A DNA stretch of 64,000 nt from contig NC_051105.1 of the NCBI RefSeq assembly GCF_901709675.1, positions 2,232,001 through 2,296,000 on the forward strand. The letters are read 5' to 3'. The notes under the pieces are model-generated. The model searched no databases. It was not told where the DNA came from and saw only the letters and a program-made list of their open reading frames with translations. A program made the position numbers and the translations under genes. Below are positions 55,396 through 64,000 of the stretch, piece after piece (within the stretch, counting starts at the first letter, position 1; each line of letters starts with the position of its first letter). Origin of the DNA: Syngnathus acus (Eukaryota; Chordata; Actinopteri; Syngnathiformes; Syngnathidae).

Positions 55396-56884
55396 GTGGA
55401 CGTGAAGGCATGTGCCTTTTCTCCGGCTTCCCTGGTGCGAAGAAAGGAGGCGGAGGAGAAAGTGCCCGACCGAGGTGGCCATTGTGGGGCCAGGAACACT
55501 GTTCCCATTGAAGGGTGTGTGTGTGTATGTGTGTGTGAAGATGCATGGCTGCTGCTTCCAGAAGCTTTAGGAAGCAAAGCAGTTCATTCAACGCATGGTA
55601 GCAAGCGCATTAAGGACATTGGGAATGCGGGTTTGTCAAATCGGCCGTCTTGGATGTTTGCGAAAACACTTCAAGTTTTTGTTATTCATTCGTTCATCGT
55701 CCAAACCACTCATGACAAAAAATGGCATTAGTCTTCAATAAATATTGTCAACATGGAACATAATTAGCAGTTGTCAGCAAAGCTTAATTTTTAGGTGAAC
55801 AAGTTCCAGGTGGTTCTGTTAATGTGGTGCGGATTGTACGAGGTCCGGCGCTTGTTTGTTTTTGAAAGGCGGCAAAGTGCTGACGTGTGCCGCGTCTTTT
55901 AATAAGGTAAAAGCTTCAAGTGAAATGTCCCGGTAATGAAGCCGAGAGTGATGCCAACGTGTCCTCAATCACTTTGACTACAAATTGCTTAGGCAGGCTT
56001 CAAACACTCGAACCCTGGCTCCGCCCCCTCATTTAAAACCATATTACTACCCTGAAGACCCGAAATGCTATCCCCTTGTGCTTGAAACCCGGACTTTAAA
56101 ACCATGTTTTGAAACCCTAATTTGAAACTTGCACTTAAATTAGAATCCCAACCCAAAACTGTAACTGTCTGGCCAGTTTTAAAATCCAGACCATAATATA
56201 AACGAATGCTCCTCATAGTAATCTTCTCTAATAAGTGTGACGTCATGTCCTCTTGAGGCTCCCTCCACTCGACTCAACTCCACTGCTGCGTTTGTTTTGT
56301 TTTGGTCGTCACGGCAACAGCAGCGTCTTTGCGGCGAACAGGAGGCACGTGACAGTGATGAATGTGAATGTGCCGGCCGAAGAAGGCCAGCCTCTCGGCC
56401 TCCGCCGATTCCATCGCAATGGATGATTTACTACGCATGAGAGATGGCAGAAATTAAGAAATGAAATTCCCCTGTGCTTCAATTTAGCTTCAATCCACGC
56501 CGCCGCTGTCACTGGCGTCTTGTTTGAGGATGGCCCTTGTAGCACGCAATAAGAGCCGGAAGACGGCGGGAATCACGTCTGCGTGATGGAGATAACGAAG
56601 GCAGCACTTCCTCCTTTTGGACAGTGGCCAGCCTATCATGGTTGCTCTTATTAGCTTTGCACGCACACAAACGTTGTCTTTGGCCTCACTGCAAGGTCAA
56701 TCGAGATTGTCCGCCATCCTCTGGGGTAGTTCTCTGCTCTTGTGGTTTCGCTAATGCTAAAGCTATAGTCTTTGGTGAGAAAACCTGGTCAATGATTTGG
56801 CAATTTGGAGCGAAAAAGTTTTCTTGATGAGCGACAGTTGCTCTTTGACGATAGCGTTGTGGATAACACATTTTTTAGTTGAGC

Positions 56885-57445
56885 AACAATTCACGTGTCT
56901 TTGATGAGTGACAAAGTTTCATCAAATTTCTGTTCAATGTTTGTCTTTGATGAATGATTATTAAACAGAAGGTCTTTGAGAAGACAATGCTACACAACGG
57001 TTGTGACGAGCAACCAAACGGCATCACAATTCCCATGATGCATTGCTAATGTAGTCTCATGCTAATCGTGTTAGTGGCTTGACTTGATTCCTATAGATTT
57101 TTTTCATCATGTTCAATAGGGGGTCCAAGGAGGGTCTTCTTTCCTGGAGCTGAAAGCTGCTTCTGTTTTTTGAGGGCACGTGCACACAGACGCACACACA
57201 CGGACGCATTCCACTGCGGGTCAGGTATCATTGGCACGCTATTTCCACAGCACCTGTCAACTGACCTGTGGAATTCGTACACCGCCTCAGGCTTGAAAAG
57301 TCAGAGCATGGATGAACATGCTAGCCGCCAACAGGTTATAAATCAAAGACACATTTGTTAAGTCAAAGCTTTTTTGCAGGAGCATGTCACGGTATCCTGT
57401 TAGCCGCAAATGCTAATGCCCGTCCGTGTCTTTGATGAGTCAACT
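56885..57445 (+). repeat. Scattered GTCTTTGATGAGTGA repeats
   Basis: The word GTGTCTTTGATGAGT occurs at 56895 and 57426, with shortened versions at about 56943 and 56971 and an inverted one at 57342 (ATCAAAGACACA). Copies are diverged and unevenly spaced. Confidence 0.6.
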
Positions 57446-57620
57446 TTTTCATTGGTAATGAAAAACAGGTTGAAATGGTTTTACTTCGAATGGCAGCATC
57501 GTGCCTCTCTGGAAATCAAATTCCACCAAGAAAAGCAAAACAAGACACGGCAGACCTCGGTGCTGGCCCTCATCCAACATGGCCGCCTGCCTCGCACCCC
57601 CACTTGACCACACGGTCGGG

Positions 57621-57659
57621 GGTGTGCGTGTGTCTGCGTGCGTGCGTGTGTTTGTGTGT
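57621..57659. repeat. GT/GCGT microsatellite
   Basis: An imperfect TG/CGTG run. Confidence 0.85.
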
Positions 57660-60184
57660 AAAACACAGATGGAGGATTTGAGCTGTGATGTGCATAAAAA
57701 AAAAAAAGACGGCGAGCCATTAAAAAGCTTCACTCAGAGCGAGGTGTTCAATGTCCTGCCAAGTGCATACGATATTACTCAGCTTGTTTTTTTTTTAATG
57801 GCCTGAATGACTTTTTTATGTTTGTCTCGAGAAGATTCCATCAATTTGCTTTTATACGCCGTCTTTGCTGACAGGGTCAAATCGGCACTTGAGCGCTTTC
57901 TACAAAAGCAGCTGAGTTACTAGAGACTCAACAAGTGACACGTGTCTTTGAGCAACCAAGTGTAGCTTTCACCCTGAGCAACAACAAAAAAAGAATCTTT
58001 TTTTGGACAATATCTCCTGCAAAATTGTGCTGCTTTCCTGGGTTGCGTAGCTGTAAGAAGTCCAACGCCCATCGGTCTGACTGAAGCGGCTCATCAATAA
58101 TCATCACTCTCAAATTCTCGTCTCATCAAAGACCCCATCGATCCTTTTAACTGATGAGCTTGCGAACGTGAGCCAAATTCTGAGCAAACGTTGCCCGTCT
58201 GCACATCGTCCACTACACACAATTAATTAAAGTATTTTTTTAAGGGCTGAATATTTACAGTCGTTAGTTATAATTTCTTATGATCAATTCCTTTTGATGA
58301 TTTCCTGTGATTGGCAGTTTAAAAAAAATATTTTTATCCTCAATGCTTCTTATACTGAGCGTCTTTTTGGTGGCAGCTCCATCAGATAAGAGCCGGCACG
58401 CTTGAGTGAAGTCATCTTGCAGGAAATCCAACGTTGACCAAAATAACACCTGGTGACGTGTTTCTATGATCCACTCGCTCATTTGTCAGCTTGGCTGCCA
58501 AAACACGAATGTGAGGAGATAAAGGCCAAAGTTCAAAGTTGATCCGACGTGTAAACACATGTCAAATGTTGTGATGGAGCGCACAGGAGGAAGAGGAAGG
58601 GGGAGGGGGAAAAAGTGTCGAGCAAATGAAGACAAGAGAAAGTCTAAAAAAAAAAAAATCAGATAGCTTTACTATAAAATTCACACCATTTTTATCCTTA
58701 CCAATTTTTTTTCTGGAATAAAATGTGTACGTGTGCGAGCATATGTGTCACACTAAAGGTTCTATGGGAATTCTCACTCCTGACTTGGTGCAATGAATAC
58801 GTGTGATAATGAAGATAATGGAGGTGGGAGGGGGAGGGGCCAGTTTGCTATTGGCGCAGTCTTGTGGGGGTTTTGGAACTTGGAATTCTTCCCGCCGCTC
58901 TGAATGCATTCCCATCTTACTTCCATGATGATGCTTGTCCACAAATGCGCAGGCGTGGAGTTTTCTTTCTTTTGGTATTTTCCTCAACTCGCATAGGATG
59001 AAGAGGGCGTGTGCGCCGTTGTGGGATGGAACATGTCGGCCAGTCGAAGCAGCTGCCTTCGTTTTTTTACATGTTTTAAAAATCAGGGCAGGTTGAAGCC
59101 CACACACTGCTTTGTTCCAATTAGTCGGATGGCTTTCATTAAGCGCTAACTAGCGTCCACGCGTCACTTGACTCTAATTTTTCGACTCTTGATTAGCTTA
59201 GCGGCGTCCAACGCGCTTAAACTCTGATGAACTTATATGGTGCACACATTCTGGCCCCGCCCCTCCCCCCGAGTTCCATTGAAAAGTTGCGGGTTTGTTT
59301 ACGAGAGCGTCAGTGTGGGTCTTTGCGGCGTTCATGAACGGCTGACGAATGAAAGACTCAACCCTCCTCCTTCTCGCTATCGCCTCTCCCAGGATCGTGG
59401 TGAAAAGGAAGCCCCGCCACCCCGTCCCCCTTTGGAACCGGCCTGCCCCACTCCCACCCTCACCCCCGCGCCCCAGTGATGCTAAGTCGGTGAGTAGCCT
59501 CTTTCATTTCCTCACTTTTTGCCACCTTTTTGTGCTTTCTCTATGCTGGGAAATTCCACTAATTCCACGTTTTTCCCCACTTGGGGCAGGAATTTCTCAG
59601 CGGAGCATGAAAGATGAAGACGCACAGGCGCTTTTGAAAAATAATCCCATTTTTCTGCAATATTGCCATTCCATTGCAGCAGTATAATACTATATGACTC
59701 ATTTAAAAAAAAAAAAAAAAACTTTGCCCAATATATTTATATTAATATTTTTTTTCTGTAAAACACATTTATTTATTTATTTATTGAAACGTTTCTTTTC
59801 CTAATTTTCCGTGAGCTGTGGTGGCATCCATGACCAATAAGGAGGTTCTCCAACTGGCATATTGTTTTTGTTACCTCCGCCAAGGCTCTCTAAGCCTTGT
59901 TTGCTGATATTTGCTTGAGGATGCTAAGAATGCGCCGGAAGAAAACAAGTTCTTTTCACAGGCAAACTGGGGTAGGGGGTGTCACGTTGGTGCGTGATGG
60001 GGGGGGTCGCTCTTCAATCTCCCTGGCAAACGAGCACGCCGCCATTGTGGCACGGCCACGGCGCATTAGTGCGCCTTTACAAGGTGGGAGCATTCAGCGT
60101 ACAAAGATGGGCACATCCTTGGACAGCCTCACACTGGGGGCCTTCACTTCTCAGCGGCGGGAGGGGGTGCACACTGAGAGGGGT

Positions 60185-60209
60185 CCCCCCCCCCCCCCCC
60201 CCCCCCCCC
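60185..60209. repeat. Poly-C (C25) tract with inverted flanks
   Basis: An uninterrupted run of 25 C. It is flanked by CACACTGAGAGGGG on the left and CAGTGTG on the right, so the arms CACACTG/CAGTGTG plus G4/C4 can pair. Confidence 0.9.
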
Positions 60210-60284
60210 AGTGTGAGCAAGGCATGCGGGATGATGATGTCATCGCTTGGCTCTGGCCACACCGCCTTACCGGAGACTTCGTCA

Positions 60285-60560
60285 CTCAACTTCATTTAGA
60301 CTTGACAGACTTCATGTATTCTTCATTTAGACTTCACATGTTTGTCATTTTGACTTTAAGTTCACATAATCTAATTCTAGACATCATTTTGATGACATAC
60401 AAACTTGATTTCGACTTCACGTGGACTTCATTTAAGTTTCGTGATGTCATCAAGCTTTCATGTTGACTTCATTCACTTTGAACCAATTTCATATTTTCTT
60501 TAAACCTCCATGTTGATGTGAAAGACTTGATATAATCTTGCACCATGTTATGCAGAACTT
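60285..60560. repeat. Degenerate GACTTCATTTAGACTTCA repeat
   Basis: Short words GACTTCAT, CTTCATTTAGACTT and GACTTCACGTGG recur at irregular 15-40 bp spacing, strongly T/C-rich on the plus strand. This keeps a plus-strand frame open without coding meaning. Confidence 0.65.
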
Positions 60561-63500
60561 CATTCATGACCTTTAACCTTCATATTAACTTCTTTGACTG
60601 GATGTCCACTCGCATTTCTCCACTTTTATTTCCCATACCTGCTGTGTTTGTGAGTGCTCAGTGTCTTCTTTTCTTTCTCCTCTCATCAAGTTCAACTTTT
60701 TATACATCCATGATTGATGTCCCGCTCATTTGTTTTCCCCCCCTGGGATTTTTTTAATGACTTTTTTTTTTTTTTTTTTTGGCTCTTATGAAGTCCATCG
60801 CTCAGCTCAAGTGGGGCTGGCAGCCTTTGTGTTGGAGGGACGTAAGAGGGGGGCCGCCGGCTATAAATCGCTTGCTGATCTTTGGAAACTGCGTCCGAGC
60901 TCCCTGGATTCCGGGAGGTTAACTGGCTAATGATTAGCCACCTCCTCCGGAGTTTCTGGGAATCCCGTTGCCATCGTTCCTTTATATGCCGACATGGATG
61001 ACATTTTACTCAGGTGGACGTTTGGTGAGGCGAGGGTGTTAGCATTAAAGCAATGTGTTAGCATTAGCGCAACGGATGAGAACAGATTTGAACCTGAGGA
61101 CCGATTTGTTGCTGCCGGTGAGTGCTCGCGTGATTATTGCTCAGCGCGGATTAGCGGTTAGCGGCTACGACCTGTTTTGTAATTGGAGCAGGACCGAGGG
61201 GGTCATACTGAGGGGTCACACAGAGACCAGCAGCATAAGTTCAGTTTGTCTTGACTTTAAGTTGTGGGACTTTTGGGTCCATGATTTAGCTGGTGGCATG
61301 CTAGAAAATATATAAGATGGAACTGACTCACTGAACTGAATTCTTGTGAAGTACGTGGACATCTGATATTGTTCTATGCACCGTGATTTTTGACGAGCAC
61401 AATGTACTGATAAATAAAACTCGCAAAAAGAAAGTAATATTGCCACAAACTAGTAATTTAAAAAAAAAACTGACCTCAGTAAAACTTGACGGAAACATGT
61501 AAATATGAAACAAAACAACCACAAAAATATTAGGAAGAAATTATTAGAAAATATTAAATATGTTATATTAAATATGAAACAAAATATTAGGAAGAAATTA
61601 TTAGAAAATATTTGAAAGAGTTGTTCTTTTGTTACTGTGAGGGTCACAAAATGGCTGTTTTAACTGTCCTTTTTTTTTTCTTTTTTGATTTCCCCCTCGG
61701 TGCCATCAGAGGCGTTACGATGCAGGAAGTCAATGAAATGTCTGTCAAAATAAATCAGCGGTCAGATCAAAAGAAGAAACAAGGACTCCTTTGAAAGAAA
61801 AGGACATCGTTGCTTTTTCGCCCCCTGTGTGTTTTTGTTCTTCTCCTTTGCACATAATCAATCAGTTCTCTTTCATGCCTCTTTTATTTTTTATTTTTTT
61901 CATTCCCGGGAACAAAAGGTTTGATTTGGACCGCCTCGTTCTCGTGTCTGCTGCAATATCCATTTTCATTACAAAGATGTTAGCCTGACTCACGCACACG
62001 CACATGCACACGCACCCAAAAATCAAAGGTGACTCGATGGCTGAAGGACAATCACGTCGAGGCCGGCTCGATGCATCGTGACACCTTTTAGCGAATTTAA
62101 TATAATCATTTAGATTGGTTAATTACGGAAAATGACATCATCTCCATGCAGAACATGTTGCAGCAAGCACATGAGACAATGGCGCTATGGTTAGCATTAG
62201 CACGAATAAAAATGTGCTGCCTCTAGGTTCTATCCTGAGAAAGCATCATTTGCAATGTTACGATGACGATAGTGAAAATTATGAACCATTAAGGAAAAAA
62301 GCAAAACTGCTTTTATGATGTCTTGAAAACATAAAAACCTTGATGGCCTTAGAAGTCTTTAAATCCTAAAGACTGAAGTGACAGTGTTTGGTCCTGGTTT
62401 TCTTCTTTGCTGACTTTGACAGGATGCCAACGCGACAGCTTTTTGATTGATTTTTAAATTGAATCGGCAAATCTCCGCAGTAGCCCATTCCAGCTAGTCA
62501 CGAGATGACATGGAAAACGGAATCCGTGTATTTATTACATCACGACTGGATCACCACTATCACTTCTTTCTGTTGGAATCAGCCAGTCCGCCTTTAAATG
62601 GCCTTAGATGTTTTCAAAGTGCTTGCAAAGTTGAATTTCCTTGTGACAACCAGTTCATATCTTGCTTCTCCAAATCCAAAAAGATGATTTAGCATAAAGG
62701 AGGCTGTTGAAATTCATCCGTGATTGACGCATCATGTCGGCATTAGCATTCAGCAGCCAACCGGATTACTGTCCCGCTCCAGAATGACCTCCTTTATTTT
62801 ATCCAATGGCATTTCTATGCAGTATTAATCAGAGGGAGCTTTTAGGACTGACATTTTTTCCCAACTTTCAATCTTATTTTTTTTCTCTCAGTCTCATTGT
62901 GTGACTGCTAATGAGATCTTGGGAGGAATCTTCCATTTCCTGCCAGGCTCGATGGCATTTAACACGAAGAACAGATTGTTTTGACACTTTTCCACACGCA
63001 TTTCTTCTTGTATATTTTTTCTTTTTTTTCTTTAGCGGGTAAAGCGTGACGGGTAACCAGCGATTGTATTGCGAGACCACAAAGCAATTACACGCGGCTG
63101 CAAGCTGTTTGGGTTTTCATTCAGTGACATCACACTGGATTTAATTACATATGAATCATAATCATAATCATTATGATAGCAGATTAGTAGCGTCAAGCTT
63201 CGCAGTCTTGCTTTTGTTTAGGACACCGTGTTCTCCTCATTAAGAGTTTAGCAAAGGGAACAAACATTTTATGACATCGACTACATTTTGTCATCTAATT
63301 TTGCCACTTTTTTGTAAATGGATTGATTTCAAGCAGCTACTTTGGCTAGCGTCTTTCTTATCCCAAGATATTTGAGCCATAAAAGTACAGAACGTACTGT
63401 ATATCCCCTTAAAACCTCCGGTGGCAGAATTATATCCCATCGGGTCGTTTCTGGGCTTTCCGAGCAGCGGCAAGAAATGCTAAACCGCTAGCTCGCAAGC

Positions 63501-63859
63501 TAACAGGCTTGCGGGGCTCTTTTCAAATGGCGGGAAGGAGAGGAGGCTCAGCTAGCTAGCTAACAGCATACTTTAGTGTGATAAATTTCACGTCAATGTG
63601 AATGTGATGCGGTAATTAAACGTAAAACTTAAAAGCTAGTCCACTCCATTTAGCAAATTGCTATGTCAGTTGTTCAACTGTTAACAAATCAGTAGTCAAT
63701 TCGGTCCGCTTAGTGTGGAAGCTGGTTTGTGAGTCGAGGAATGACAGACGTCTCCGTGAATGTCCGAACCTTTTGGCCCACTCTTGTTTTTACACCACCA
63801 CAACAAATTGAATCCGTCTGCGAAAGTGACTCATTGGTGTTAGCTCAAAGGCACCCTAG

Positions 63860-63898
63860 TGTGTGTTTGTGTGCGTGTGTCTATGTGTGTGTGCATGT
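63860..63898. repeat. GT microsatellite near the right edge
   Basis: An interrupted TG run. Confidence 0.85.
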
Positions 63899-64000
63899 AG
63901 TTGTGCACCAAGCTTTTATTAAAGCTGTGCGGCAGTGGCTTGATGAATACCTGCTGTTAAAATCCAATAAGATGGATTTGTGGCTTTTTTCCTGGCTCTT

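Larger units (their letters stand above)
52094..64000. other. 12-kb non-coding tail, probably a sema5b 5' intron
   Basis: I found no exon with a recognisable protein domain on either strand across this stretch. It carries simple repeats and several degenerate tandem arrays, listed separately. One GC-rich segment (59391-59488) is framed by a good acceptor (CGCCTCTCCCAG) and donor (AAGTCG|GTGAGT) and could be a further untranslated exon. Absence of coding exons fits a long 5' intron. Confidence 0.55.

Noticed and set aside
55225-55731. Cys/Val-rich open frame of 168 codons
   Set aside because: Most of it is translated GT microsatellite. No domain, no splice support.
59897-60466. 189-codon open frame through the poly-C tract
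   Set aside because: It contains a poly-Pro run from C25 and then the T/C-rich repeat. Open by composition, not by coding constraint.

Overview
The window is vertebrate nuclear DNA, almost certainly from a teleost fish. It holds multi-exon genes with GT-AG introns, mostly 70 bp to a few kb, CpG-rich TATA-less promoters, many CA/GT, poly-C and CCTT microsatellites, a hAT-type MITE, and proteins that read as clear orthologues of vertebrate genes. The species cannot be named from the sequence. No bacterial-type operon, phage, CRISPR array or new enzyme system was seen. I built the gene models by hand from splice sites and reading phase. Every complete model closes in frame from ATG to stop.

Layout, left to right: arl5a exon 1 (minus, gene leaves the window at the left); cacnb4, a voltage-gated calcium-channel beta-4 subunit (minus, 14 coding exons plus an alternative first exon); stam2, an ESCRT-0 adaptor (minus, 14 exons); hacd2, a very-long-chain 3-hydroxyacyl-CoA dehydratase (plus, 7 exons, head to head with stam2); adcy5, adenylyl cyclase 5 (plus, 22 exons); sec22a, an ER-Golgi longin protein (minus, 5 exons, tail to tail with adcy5); pdia5, an ER protein disulfide isomerase ending in KEEL (minus, 17 exons). 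After the pdia5 promoter, a CpG-rich segment near 51.8-52.1 kb probably holds a 5' noncoding exon of sema5b (plus). The last 12 kb contain no coding exon I can support.

The genes do not form a pathway; their order is what matters. arl5a-cacnb4-stam2 matches human 2q23, while hacd2-adcy5-sec22a-pdia5-(sema5b) matches human 3q21. Here the blocks are joined through a short stam2/hacd2 divergent promoter. Human 10p12 carries the paralogous set ARL5B-CACNB2-STAM-HACD1, so this fish seems to keep an ancestral four-gene linkage that humans have split in this copy.

The other striking signal is several families of degenerate short-period tandem repeats in introns. One family occurs in opposite orientations in two adcy5 introns that flank exons 17-21. 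A 12-base core, GTGTCTTTGATG, recurs at unrelated loci. Smaller points of interest are very short coding exons (17, 19, 20, 21 and 23 nt), a 293-bp hAT MITE with perfect ends and target duplication, and a duplicated splice donor in stam2.
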